In this document: positions 10,011 through 19,380 of the stretch, in pieces
Layout of the letters: each line of letters begins with the position of its first letter
How positions within the stretch are numbered: the first letter of the stretch is position 1
From: Acidobacteriaceae bacterium
GTDB lineage: Bacteria > Acidobacteriota > Terriglobia > Terriglobales > Acidobacteriaceae
Reading direction: 5' to 3'
Assembly: GCA_030039035.1 (NCBI GenBank)
Contig: JASHQQ010000354.1
Coordinates: 1 to 64,000, forward strand
DNA length: 64,000 bases
Program-made: the position numbers and the translations under genes
The notes under the pieces: generated by a model
What the model saw: only the letters and a program-made list of their open reading frames with translations
What the model was told of the DNA's origin: nothing
The model's database searches: none

Positions 10011-10708
10011 CTGAAAGTTATGGCGGAGGAGCGGTGCGCGTCCTGGTGGTGGAAGATCATGCGGGCCTGGCGCGAAACATCGCCCGCGCCCTGCGCGAGT
10101 CCGCCGGTTATGCGGTCGACATCGCTTTCGATGGGGAAGACGGCCTGCATATGGCCGTGACCAACCCGTACGACCTCATCCTTCTCGACCTGATGCTGCC
10201 CAGGCTCGACGGAATCGCTCTGCTGCGATCGGCGCGCCGATCGGATGTCCGCTCGCCGGTCCTGGTCCTCACCTCCCGCGATGACAAGAAAACGACCGTC
10301 GAATTGCTCGAGGCTGGCGCCGACGATTACCTCACCAAGCCGTTCGACGTGGGTGAAATGGTGGCGCGGTGCCGCGCCCTCATCCGCCGCGCGCACGGAA
10401 TCGCAGCCTCCGCCATCGAAGTGGGGGATCTTGTGATCCACACCGAGGAGATGAAGGTGACCCGCGGCGGCCGATCCGTCAGCCTGACGGCGATGGAATA
10501 CAAACTGCTCGAATACATGGCCCACCGGCCGCGCGCCGTGCTCTCCAAGTCCGCCCTTCTCGAGCACCTCTACGATCACGACTGGGAAAAGTTCAGCAAC
10601 GTGCTCGAGGTATATGTCAGCTCGCTGCGCCGCAAGCTCAACCGCGACGGCGCCGTTCCGCTCATCCATACCCTCAAGGGACGGGGATACGTTCTCATGC
10701 AACAATGA
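10007..10708 (+). CDS. OmpR-family two-component response regulator
   Basis: VRVLVVEDHAGLARNIARAL, LLDLMLPRLDGI, LTSRDD, DYLTKPF; C-terminal winged helix VLSKSALLEHLYD...SSLRRKL...TLKGRGYVL; GTG start at 10034 possible. Confidence 0.93.
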   Translation: MTESYGGGAVRVLVVEDHAGLARNIARALRESAGYAVDIAFDGEDGLHMAVTNPYDLILLDLMLPRLDGIALLRSARRSDVRSPVLVLTSRDDKKTTVELLEAGADDYLTKPFDVGEMVARCRALIRRAHGIAASAIEVGDLVIHTEEMKVTRGGRSVSLTAMEYKLLEYMAHRPRAVLSKSALLEHLYDHDWEKFSNVLEVYVSSLRRKLNRDGAVPLIHTLKGRGYVLMQQ

Positions 10709-10782
10709 GCGGGGCTGTAACAGGGCGTTAACAGAACGGAGTCGGGCGCGACCTACAATCCTTTCAGCTTTCAAGGGCATCC

Positions 10783-12228
10783 ATGCAGCTCCCGATACGA
10801 ATCCGGCTCACCATCAGCTACTTCCTCATCTTTCTGGTGGCGGGCACGCTTTTGTGCGCTGCATCGTACTGGATGGCGCGCCGCAGCCTGTACATCGCCT
10901 TCGATCACGAACTCGACGAGCATGTCGACGATGTCCGGGACTTTTTCGCCGCGCGTCGTCTCGGAGACGACGAGGCGCGGGCGAAGGCCGAAGCTGCTGC
11001 CGAATTCGCGCTCAAGGACGACGGGAAGTGGCTCCAGATCGCGAACGATGAGGGGCACTGGATTTACCGCGCGCCCCGGATGATGCTTGCGCCGCACGAT
11101 CTTCCCCGCGGCATCGCGTTGCCGGGAGCCGGTTCGATTCTCGAGTTCGATGCCGGAGGCAAGCAGGTCCGCTCCCTGCGCCGCGCCTTCACGGTCGAAG
11201 GCCGCATGTTTGTGGCCGAGAGCGGAGCCACCCTGACCAGGACGAATCAGACTCTCCTGCTCTTCCGCAACGGCCTGCTGCTGATCTCTCCGATCGTTCT
11301 GATCTCCGCGGGGCTGACGGGCCATCTTCTCAGCCGCCGCGCACTCGCTCCCGTGGCGGCGATTGCCCGCGAGGCGCAGCGCATTCACGACGTCAACCTG
11401 CAGCTTCGTCTGCCGCGGCTCGACACGCACGACGAACTGGCCCATTTATCGTCCACATTGAACGAAATGCTCGAGCGCATCGAATCCGGGGTGCGCAGCG
11501 TGAGCGAGTTCACCGCTTACGCCTCCCATGAGCTGCGCACGCCGGTCGCGCTGATCCGCACGGAAGCCGACCTCGCCATGCAATTCGAACGGACGCCTCG
11601 CGAATATCGTGAGGCGATCGCGATCATCGGCTCGGAGGCGCAGCACATGTCTTCGCTGCTTGACAGCCTGCTCTTCCTGGCGCGCGCCGATGCGGGAACA
11701 GAGACGGTTCACCTCGAGCCGATCGATGCGCGCGGCATCTGCCGGCAGGCTTTCGACAAGTGGCGTCCGCTGCTCGCCAAGGCGCGCCTTCAGCTCCGGC
11801 TGAATATTCCCGAGCACTCCGTCAGCGCGCTCGCCGATTCGGCGTACCTGCAGCGATTGCTTAATATCCTGCTGGAAAACGCCGGCAAGTACACTCCGGC
11901 AGGCGGGTGCGTGACGCTGGAGTTGGCTGTGGATCGCGGCTCGGCGCGCTGCGCAATCATCGATACCGGTATCGGAATTCCGCTCAGGGATCAGGCGCAT
12001 ATCTTCGAGCGATTCCGCCGCGCCAGCAACGTGCAACAGGCAGACGCTCCCGGTTCCGGCCTTGGCCTCGCGCTCGCGGCATGGATCGTGCGTCACCATG
12101 GCACCACGTTAAGCGTCGACAGCATTCCCGGCCACGGAAGCACATTCACCTTCGAGCTTCAGCTCGTTCCCCAACTCGAGTCTTGCGGCGTCGAAAAGCC
12201 GGAATTGAGCGGATTGCGGATTGGCTGA
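10783..12228 (+). CDS. sensor histidine kinase
   Basis: two TM segments, HAMP, SHELRTPVALIRTEADLAM H-box, NILLENAGKYTP N-box, DTGIGIPL, GSGLGLALAAWIVRHHG. Confidence 0.93.
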   Translation: MQLPIRIRLTISYFLIFLVAGTLLCAASYWMARRSLYIAFDHELDEHVDDVRDFFAARRLGDDEARAKAEAAAEFALKDDGKWLQIANDEGHWIYRAPRMMLAPHDLPRGIALPGAGSILEFDAGGKQVRSLRRAFTVEGRMFVAESGATLTRTNQTLLLFRNGLLLISPIVLISAGLTGHLLSRRALAPVAAIAREAQRIHDVNLQLRLPRLDTHDELAHLSSTLNEMLERIESGVRSVSEFTAYASHELRTPVALIRTEADLAMQFERTPREYREAIAIIGSEAQHMSSLLDSLLFLARADAGTETVHLEPIDARGICRQAFDKWRPLLAKARLQLRLNIPEHSVSALADSAYLQRLLNILLENAGKYTPAGGCVTLELAVDRGSARCAIIDTGIGIPLRDQAHIFERFRRASNVQQADAPGSGLGLALAAWIVRHHGTTLSVDSIPGHGSTFTFELQLVPQLESCGVEKPELSGLRIG

Positions 12229-12529
12229 GGCGTCACCGGAAATCCACCGGTTGCGTGAGCGCGGCCGAATCATCCGGCCAATCGAGCCATCGGTTTTTCC
12301 TTCTTGAACAATGGGCGCTACACATTCGCCACGGCCTCGTGGCGGGCCTTATAGCGAGGATCGAGGGTCACTCGAATTCGTTGAAAGGCTTAATCCCCGT
12401 TGTCAGACATTCGAGGGGAAATGCAGGGTATTGGGGGCATCCGAGGGCATCGCCCCTTCGTTCTCGATGGCTATAGACTGCTGATTTTATGCCTATTTGT
12501 GATGATTCCAAAAGACTTGCTCTAAATGA

Positions 12530-12621
12530 TGGCGGAGAGGGAGGGATTCGAACCCCCGATAGCCTTACGACTATGCCTGATTTCGAGTCAGGTGCATTCA
12601 ACCGGGCTCTGCCACCTCTCC
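12530..12621 (-). tRNA. tRNA-Ser (anticodon CGA)
   Basis: reverse complement GGAGAGGTGGCAGAG...CTGACTCGAAATCAGG...long variable arm...GGGGGTTCGAATCCC TCCCTCTCCGCCA; class II cloverleaf, CCA encoded. Confidence 0.92.
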
Positions 12622-12641
12622 GCGTACGATCTACATGGTCT

Positions 12642-12848
12642 TCAATCCCCAACGATTGGCAGCGCCGACGGTCTTTTTCTGCGAACGCTCCACGGTCCGT
12701 TCTGGCGCCCGCTCCGTCCACGGAACGATACCAGCCAGCCGAGCGCCGAAGCCTGACGCTGGCGTGCGAGGTGTGCGTACCGCATCACCATGCGAAGCGT
12801 CCTGTGCCCGAGCCGTTCTGCCACTGCGCGCAGATCGAATTCGGCCAA
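12642..12848 (-). pseudogene. C-terminal fragment of a tyrosine recombinase (phage-type integrase)
   Basis: DLRAVAERLGHRTLRMVMRYAHLARQRQASAL matches the conserved LGH...MRYAHL region of tyrosine integrases; no N-terminal or core part upstream. Confidence 0.7.
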
Positions 12849-12957
12849 ATCAAGTCTACCGGCATTAGCGGGACGGTTGCAATGGCAAGCAGCGTGACGG
12901 AACCTGTCGAGGAGAAATTCCGGAAAACGGGCTAGCTGCGGGAAATGTTCAGAAGAT

Positions 12958-13323
12958 CTATCGCAATACGGCTACCACCGCGATTGCAAACGGGGCGGAG
13001 AAACTGGTGCTGACCGTCACGCTTTCGGCTCCATCCAGCTCCTTCCATTCAATGCGAGGGGCCTTGCCGGAGCGACGCAGGACGCGAACCCTGCGGAGTT
13101 TTCCTTCCGGGGATTCCAGCGCCTTGACGGCAGCCTCCTTGATGGCGAATGTGCGGGCAAACGCGGCAAGCGCATCCTCGCGCCGGCCTTCGCACCAGGA
13201 GATCTCTTCCGGAGAAAAGACCGTATTTCGGGCGCGCGGATTGGCGACAAGCTGTCGCACATCGTCGAGAGAGACAATGTCGATGCCGACGCGAAGCTGC
13301 CTGCCCTTAACGCGCGTTGGCAT
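12958..13323 (-). CDS. holo-[acyl-carrier-protein] synthase (AcpS-type phosphopantetheinyl transferase)
   Basis: VGIDIVSLDDVRQLV, FSPEEISWCEGRREDALAAFARTFAIKEAAVKAL; longer start at 13350 possible. Confidence 0.85.
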   Translation of the reverse strand: MPTRVKGRQLRVGIDIVSLDDVRQLVANPRARNTVFSPEEISWCEGRREDALAAFARTFAIKEAAVKALESPEGKLRRVRVLRRSGKAPRIEWKELDGAESVTVSTSFSAPFAIAVVAVLR

Positions 13324-13552
13324 CGATGTAATCGACGATCCGGCTGACATCGACGAGACGCGGAATGCTTGTCTCGTCGATCGTCAGGCCAAACTCATCC
13401 TCCAGCGCCACCATGATCTCCGCGTGCCGCGCCGAAGTCCACTTTCGCAGTTTCTTGTATCCGGAGGTATCTTTGAGGATAACGATCTCCGCCTCATCGA
13501 GCTGCAATGCGTTTGCGATCACACCAATCACCCGATCAGCCGTGTTCTTCAT
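13307..13552 (-). CDS. acyl carrier protein, atypical attachment motif
   Basis: 81 aa ACP-like: VIGVIANALQLDE...KWTSARHAEIMVALEDEFGLTIDETSIPRLVDVSRIVDYI. Confidence 0.85.
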   Translation of the reverse strand: MKNTADRVIGVIANALQLDEAEIVILKDTSGYKKLRKWTSARHAEIMVALEDEFGLTIDETSIPRLVDVSRIVDYIDANAR

Positions 13553-14621
13553 GCTTTCCGAGCATCCTTTCCGCGACCGAACCCAGAATCTCCCCGGCCT
13601 CGGCGCCGTTCAGAACCCGATGATCGAAACTTGCCGTAAGTGTGTAGTATCCGTTTTCCCCGATTCTCCATGCGTCCGCGATTCCGAAAATGATCGACTG
13701 CCCGGGATAAATGATAGGAATCACCTGGTGCACTCCGGAGCCGATCAGACTCGTCACCGTGCAATTCCCGCCGGAAAGGTCCTCTGGCTCCAGGCGTCCG
13801 CGCAATGACTTCATCTGCAGCTTGCGGATGGCTCCGGAGAACGCAACGACATCGAGTGAATCGGCATTCCGGATGACCGGAGCAACCACCGTTCCATCCG
13901 ACTGGTTGATGGCAACACACAAGCTGACGTCAGGATGGATGACAAGCCCTTGTTCCGACCAGGTGGCGCGGGCTTTGGGACGATTCCGCAACTCGCGCGC
14001 GACCGACCAGGCAAGCCAGTCGGACACGCTGACCATGGCTCCTTCCTTCCCGGCGATCCCGGAAACCAGTTCGTCGATCGCATCGGCGGGAAGAAACCTG
14101 GACAGATAGGAGTGGGGAACGGTCTGCTTCGAACGGGTAAGCACTCGCGCCGCCCGTAGCTGAACCGGATTAAGTGGAGTTACCTGGGCGGATTTCTCAT
14201 CCAGCGTCCTGAGATACTCCGCAACATCGGCTTCCCGCACCAGAGCAAGATGCCGGAAAACCGTCTTGTCGAGATTGTGCCGGTTGACGAGCGCAAGAGC
14301 CTTCTGCGTGAACCCGGTCGCCTGCGGCGCGGAAACGGCTTCCGGCTCCATCGCATCGCTTCCGCCCGGCTGCAGCGAAGCGGAAACGACGGCCAGTAAC
14401 TCACCCACCTTTACTTCTCTCTGCGCGGGCACGGGAGAAAGCAGAAATCCGCTTGCAGGCGACTCGATTTCCACCGTCGCCTTGCTCGTCTCGATCACGC
14501 AGAGCACGTCGCCCTGCTTTACCTTTTGCCCCGCCGAAGCGACCCATTCGATGAGAAAGGCCGAATCGTCATTGGTGTTCAGCCGTGGCACTTCGACACG
14601 AGTTGTGGTGCTTTCCGCCAT
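13536..14621 (-). CDS. 2-oxo acid dehydrogenase E2-type acyltransferase (lipoyl + PSBD + catalytic domain)
   Basis: lipoyl motif VLCVIETSKATVEIESPASGFL; PSBD-like region; CAT-fold C-terminus ending SFDHRVLNGAEAGEILGSVAERML. Confidence 0.88.
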   Translation of the reverse strand: MAESTTTRVEVPRLNTNDDSAFLIEWVASAGQKVKQGDVLCVIETSKATVEIESPASGFLLSPVPAQREVKVGELLAVVSASLQPGGSDAMEPEAVSAPQATGFTQKALALVNRHNLDKTVFRHLALVREADVAEYLRTLDEKSAQVTPLNPVQLRAARVLTRSKQTVPHSYLSRFLPADAIDELVSGIAGKEGAMVSVSDWLAWSVARELRNRPKARATWSEQGLVIHPDVSLCVAINQSDGTVVAPVIRNADSLDVVAFSGAIRKLQMKSLRGRLEPEDLSGGNCTVTSLIGSGVHQVIPIIYPGQSIIFGIADAWRIGENGYYTLTASFDHRVLNGAEAGEILGSVAERMLGKHEEHG

Positions 14622-14692
14622 TGTCGGGAGTTCGCAACCAGGTTGAAGACGGGACGGTTCAGGCGCTGAATCTGCTTCCTCGTCGCCTCATC

Positions 14693-16672
14693 TCATGATA
14701 CTGACGCGGCTGCCTGGTGAGCGAGGGCCAGGACTGCTTCGCGTATCCGCGTTGCCGAAGGAAGAACGTCCTCTTCGAGATGCCTGGCGCCGGGTATTGG
14801 CACAGAAAGAGCGCCCACTCTCGCCGCTTTCAGTCCCGGCGCAGTTCCGGCAAGCTGGGCAACGATCTCCGACCCGATTCCAAACGGAAACGAACCCTCC
14901 TCCACCACCAGAATCCGGCGGGTCTTCCGCACCGACGCGGCAAGTTCCGGAGCTATCCTGTCATTGAGTCCGGTAAGCACAAAGTAATCGAAATCCATCT
15001 CCTCTTGCAGAATCAACTCGACAAGAGCCGTTTCCACCAACTCCGTCAGGCCGCCATAAGTCACCACTGTAATTGCATCGCGCGTTTTCTCGCTGCTTCG
15101 ATAAAAAAGCGGAGGATAGGACCCGGCGTTGGCAACGCCGCACTCGTGAAACGTGAACCCCAGGGGTGGTTCCGCGGCGGGAAACTGGGAATACAGGGTT
15201 TTGTTCTCGACAAAGATCACCGGATTGGGGTCGCGAACTGCCGCGGCGAGCAGGCGCACGGGATCGTGCCGGCGCGAGAGCGCCACAACCTTCAGCCCGG
15301 GAATCCCGCAGAATATCTTCTCCAGGCTCTGGCTGTGCGTGGCTCCGTAACCGCGGTAACCACCCGACACGAGCCTTACCGTCATGGCAAGATTCACCTG
15401 TCCGTTGTACATGAAGTGCATTTTTGCAGCCTGGTTGATCAGTTGCTCGGCCGCCAGGGTTGCGAAATCTCCAAACATGATTTCAACCACCGCGGTTCCT
15501 CCGGCCAGCGACCAGCCATTGGCGAACCCGACGATTGCCGCCTCGGAGATCGGCGTGGACATGACCCGGTCGCCATACTTCGTGGAAAGGCCGCGCGTCA
15601 CCTTGAAGGCTCCGCCGTAAGGATCGACAAGATCCTCTCCGAGGATCTGAAGAGAGTCGTCCGTCTCCAGCAAATGGTCGAGCGCGCTGTTCAGAAGTTT
15701 GTTGACCCGCGTCGCGGACTGGTCGGGCCTGGCAGCGATATCCACAGAGGAACTCAGCCAGGGAGCGGGCGGCGGCACAAAGACATCGACCGCGCCCATC
15801 TTCGCCGGCGGAACCGACTCCAGCCCATGCATGGCGGAATCGATCCTGTTCTTTGCCTCGCGAAAAGCCTCCAGCACGGCGGGATCGCCCTGTCGCCGAC
15901 GGCGCTCGAGCCAATCTTCACCCCAGGCGCAATTCACCACCTCGGCCGGCCGATCGTCGTCCCCTTTGCTGTGGGCCATCAGGCGGAAGGTATCGAGCAC
16001 CTGGACAAACGGCCTTCCGGTGCGGACAAAATCGACAACCTCCTTCAGATGCGATTCCAGTTCGAAGGGGTCGTCCGCCTTCCTTCGGTCCGTCCCGATT
16101 CCAAACGCGGCAAACCTTTCGATAATCGACCCCGCGGTGGTGTGGATCGTCTCTGTCGACTGCGCCATGCCGTTGTTTTCCATCACCACGAGCAGGGGAA
16201 CAGAAAGAAGAGACGCCATGTTGAGCGACTCGTAAACAATGCCCTGCCCCAGTGTCCCGTCGCCCAAGTGCGCTACGACGATTCCCGGTTCCCGCCGCTG
16301 CTTTTTCCAGTACGCGGCGCCGACCGCGATGGGGAAACTCTGTCCCTGCACGCCCTGCGAAAAGAACGCACCATTGCACAGATGCTGGCTGCCCCCGCGC
16401 CCGGCGCAGACCCCGGTCTGCTTGCCCAGAACCTCGGCCAAAAGATCCTCGGGCGATCCGCCGAAGGCAAGAAAGTGACCATGGCAGCGATGATGGCTGA
16501 AGATGAGGTCCTTTGCCGGGTCAAGATGGGAATAGAGCGCGCAGGCGCAGGCTTCCTGCCCGATACACGTGTGGGTGGTCCCGAACAGTCGTCCGCTCGA
16601 AAACATATCGAGCAGCGTCTGCTCGAGATACCTGATCTCGGCCATCTTTTTGATCATTGACATCGAATACAT
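14693..16672 (-). CDS. fused alpha+beta thiamine-diphosphate E1 component of a 2-oxo acid dehydrogenase-like enzyme
   Basis: alpha part GDGTLGQGIVYESLNMASLLSVPLLVVMENNGMAQ; beta part TPISEAAIVGFANGWSLAGGTAVVEIMFGDF...THSQSLEKIFCGIPGLKVVALS. Confidence 0.9.
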   Translation of the reverse strand: MYSMSMIKKMAEIRYLEQTLLDMFSSGRLFGTTHTCIGQEACACALYSHLDPAKDLIFSHHRCHGHFLAFGGSPEDLLAEVLGKQTGVCAGRGGSQHLCNGAFFSQGVQGQSFPIAVGAAYWKKQRREPGIVVAHLGDGTLGQGIVYESLNMASLLSVPLLVVMENNGMAQSTETIHTTAGSIIERFAAFGIGTDRRKADDPFELESHLKEVVDFVRTGRPFVQVLDTFRLMAHSKGDDDRPAEVVNCAWGEDWLERRRRQGDPAVLEAFREAKNRIDSAMHGLESVPPAKMGAVDVFVPPPAPWLSSSVDIAARPDQSATRVNKLLNSALDHLLETDDSLQILGEDLVDPYGGAFKVTRGLSTKYGDRVMSTPISEAAIVGFANGWSLAGGTAVVEIMFGDFATLAAEQLINQAAKMHFMYNGQVNLAMTVRLVSGGYRGYGATHSQSLEKIFCGIPGLKVVALSRRHDPVRLLAAAVRDPNPVIFVENKTLYSQFPAAEPPLGFTFHECGVANAGSYPPLFYRSSEKTRDAITVVTYGGLTELVETALVELILQEEMDFDYFVLTGLNDRIAPELAASVRKTRRILVVEEGSFPFGIGSEIVAQLAGTAPGLKAARVGALSVPIPGARHLEEDVLPSATRIREAVLALAHQAAASVS

Positions 16673-17040
16673 CCTGCCGATTGACGACCGTCCTTACGCG
16701 CTCCCGGACTTTGCCCTGGCTTGTTGGAGGTTGGGCAGCGGCTGAGCAGGGTCCCGCGAATTCGGGTTGTCAAACCGATTGGGAGAGGCACCGCCCTCAG
16801 GAAAAGCTACCACAGGACCGCCAGCGGGGAAAAGCGAGCGAGGCGAAGCTCGCCGTGTCTCTTGCCGCAAACGGGCAATAACTCCCATACTCGCGCAGGC
16901 CATTGCCCGCATACCAGCCGGCGTCCCGCGATTTCCCCGTCGCTTGAACAAAGCTCCACAGTTCTTGCATGGATGTTATAACGAAGATATTCGACGAATC
17001 ATTGCGATCCAGTCATTCCGCGGACAATCCGGGCGCTCTC

Positions 17041-17973
17041 TCATTCGTCGATTCCCCTTTTCAGCGATGTGCCTGAAAACCGGAGGAAACGATTCAGACC
17101 CGCGTGCGGATACAAGCTGGCACGGGACAGAACCTGCTTTTGCATCCAGGACACGACGCCCGACGCATCTGCCGAATAACATGGCGACCCTCCGGCCTGC
17201 CCCTGAATCAGCAACCGGTTTTCCTGCATTCCAGCCAGCCACCGGTATCTTGCCAGATACAACCACAGCCAGGCGGCCCGGCGGTGAATACTCATCGCGG
17301 ATGTCCGGCCGCGATTGCGAACCGTAACCTTCTCTTCGATATAAAAGCCGGGAATCCCCATCCGGTCCCGCATGGTATCTTCGGCAACATGCATGAGGGT
17401 CATTGTGAAGACCGGACAACCCAGCATCAGCACCCTGCCGCCCGCGGCGGCCAACCTCGCATAAGGGGAATTTTCGTCGTGCGGAGCATAGGATCGCGAA
17501 TGATCGCGCAAAAGCTCCTCCGCATCCTGCCCCTGGGCGCAGACTGCCGAGTACGGAAAGCAGCTTCGTAAAGTCGAGGGCCGGCGGCGGAATAACTCCG
17601 ATAACAAGCCTACGGTTGAAGGCGACCGCTGCACATCGTAGAGCCGCTCGCCATTGCGCCCGGTGAGCCGCGGGTGGCTGGGCATCAGCAGCGTTCCGGA
17701 CGGGCCGATGGAATCCAGCAGAAAGTCGATCAATTGGGCAGGTTCCCAGCCAATCCCCTCCCACGCATCGGCGCCGGCGTGCAGCATCACGCGCTGCCCT
17801 TTTTCAATCCGCAGCGAATGCAATACCTCGCGCAACTGGACAGGCGCGAAAGCTTCAGCTACGCGACGGGAAGGTCGTTCCTTCCGACTCCAGTCGGGAA
17901 CGGGAAAGATCGCATCCCTGGCCAGTTTCCCCAGCCTTAGTCCAAGTTCGCAAATGGGAGAGATGGATAGCAT
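17041..17973 (-). CDS. AAC(3)/YokD-fold N-acyltransferase
   Basis: VMLHAGADAWEGIGW, PSGTLLMPSHP, HDENSPYARLAAAGGRVLMLGC; internal ATG at 17973 avoids the overlap with the upstream gene created by the longer ORF. Confidence 0.78.
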   Translation of the reverse strand: MLSISPICELGLRLGKLARDAIFPVPDWSRKERPSRRVAEAFAPVQLREVLHSLRIEKGQRVMLHAGADAWEGIGWEPAQLIDFLLDSIGPSGTLLMPSHPRLTGRNGERLYDVQRSPSTVGLLSELFRRRPSTLRSCFPYSAVCAQGQDAEELLRDHSRSYAPHDENSPYARLAAAGGRVLMLGCPVFTMTLMHVAEDTMRDRMGIPGFYIEEKVTVRNRGRTSAMSIHRRAAWLWLYLARYRWLAGMQENRLLIQGQAGGSPCYSADASGVVSWMQKQVLSRASLYPHAGLNRFLRFSGTSLKRGIDE

Positions 17974-17987
17974 GGCATACGTGCCGA

Positions 17988-19229
17988 TCACGATTCCGCC
18001 TCGAGCCGCTGGAATGCAGAGACGTCGTACACCAACGTGCAGTCGTCGTACCCCGACGCGCCGGTCAGGTAGCAGAAGAGTTTGCCCGTGGTGTTTTCGC
18101 CATCGGGGAAGGAGACATTGGTGTACTGAAACGTGCCATCGGGCAGAAAGGGCGGACCAAGATGCGCCAGACGATCCACCGGGAATGTGAGGATCTTCCG
18201 GCACGACAGGCTGTTCAGATCGCACATCCAGACATGCGTGGCTCTGGTATCGTTCGCGCAGGACGATGTAATCGGATAGGCGCGCTCGGGAGATTCGGCA
18301 TTGGTCGAGAGAAATAACGAGGAGCCGGCAATGCACGCATAAAAGCAACTGTTATCGATCCGCGTCAAGGCCGAGGTCTTCCCGCTGGCTTTTTCATAGC
18401 TACGGAGATAGTTATCGGCATTGGGGCTGTCGTTGGCGAAGAAAAGATTTTCGCTTGTAACCACAATCGAATAAAACCTGCTCTCCTGCCCGCCCTGAAG
18501 CACCGGTTCGACGCTCGAAAAATCCGGAGCGGCGCGAAAGACCGCAGCCTCCTGCTCATGATCGCCCGTGCTGATCCAGAAACAGTCCGCCCATGGATCG
18601 TAGCTGATCCCGTGGACATGCCGGATCGCGCCGGCGGGAAAGGTGTAGACGATCTTCCATGTGAGCCCTTCATCCGAACTGCCATAAACGTGGATCGCCC
18701 GCCGCTGTGCGTTGCCGAAGTACTCTCCCCAAACCGCCATGCCCTTGGGGCGATACGCCAGCGAAACCGGACGCGAGCCTTCCGTGACCGCAAAGCTCCG
18801 CCATCCGCGCCGGGATCCACGCGGGACGACGAACATGCCTCCACGGAATGAAGCAATCAGATTGCCGCTGCCGGTCACGAGCGCGCGATAAACCTGGGCG
18901 CGAAGAACGCGCCGCGCCAGCGGGAACACGCCGAGGGTCGCCCTGATGCGCGAAATCTCCAAATCGCCCATGTGCTCTATCGTTGCGCCGCAATCGCGTG
19001 TCCTGTAGATCCGGTTATGACCGGACAAATACAGCGAGCCGTCATGAAAGCACAATGGGCGATAATGCTTCAGGACGGACACAGGCTTCATGAGCAACTC
19101 CGCTGGCATTTCTTGTCCTGGTCCGTCATGGAAGGCGGCGGATTCACCGGTTGCCAGGGATGGGTCCTTAGCCCTGCGAAGATGCTCTTCGGGTGCAGGT
19201 TGGATCATTCCATAGCCAATTCGATCCAA
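17988..19229 (-). CDS. BNR/sialidase-like beta-propeller protein
   Basis: repeated propeller-like blades (YLSGHNRIYRTRDCGATIEHM; IHVYGSSDEGLTWKIVYTFPAGAIRHVHGISYDPWADCFWISTGD). Confidence 0.6.
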   Translation of the reverse strand: MDRIGYGMIQPAPEEHLRRAKDPSLATGESAAFHDGPGQEMPAELLMKPVSVLKHYRPLCFHDGSLYLSGHNRIYRTRDCGATIEHMGDLEISRIRATLGVFPLARRVLRAQVYRALVTGSGNLIASFRGGMFVVPRGSRRGWRSFAVTEGSRPVSLAYRPKGMAVWGEYFGNAQRRAIHVYGSSDEGLTWKIVYTFPAGAIRHVHGISYDPWADCFWISTGDHEQEAAVFRAAPDFSSVEPVLQGGQESRFYSIVVTSENLFFANDSPNADNYLRSYEKASGKTSALTRIDNSCFYACIAGSSLFLSTNAESPERAYPITSSCANDTRATHVWMCDLNSLSCRKILTFPVDRLAHLGPPFLPDGTFQYTNVSFPDGENTTGKLFCYLTGASGYDDCTLVYDVSAFQRLEAES

Positions 19230-19380
19230 CAGTGCCTCGCGAAAATTTTCGGGCCGCTGTCAGTCTACCGGAACGGTGGGCCGCGGACAATTTGAGGCGG
19301 ATTGAGGGAAAGCATCCGCTCGACGGCGTCAGCGAAGGGGAGTGGCCGGCAAAGCTCCCATCCGAAGCGGAGAAACCCTG

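Noticed and set aside
14717-16660. 647-aa + strand ORF opposite E1
   Set aside because: Antisense shadow of the E1 gene with no recognisable domain.
16976-17764. 262-aa - strand ORF overlapping the AAC(3)-fold gene
   Set aside because: Different frame of the same strand with no domain similarity; the 17041..17973 frame carries the family motifs.
17041-17973. Antibiotic-resistance gene call for the AAC(3)-fold protein
   Set aside because: Fold similarity only; context is biosynthetic and no resistance element is present.
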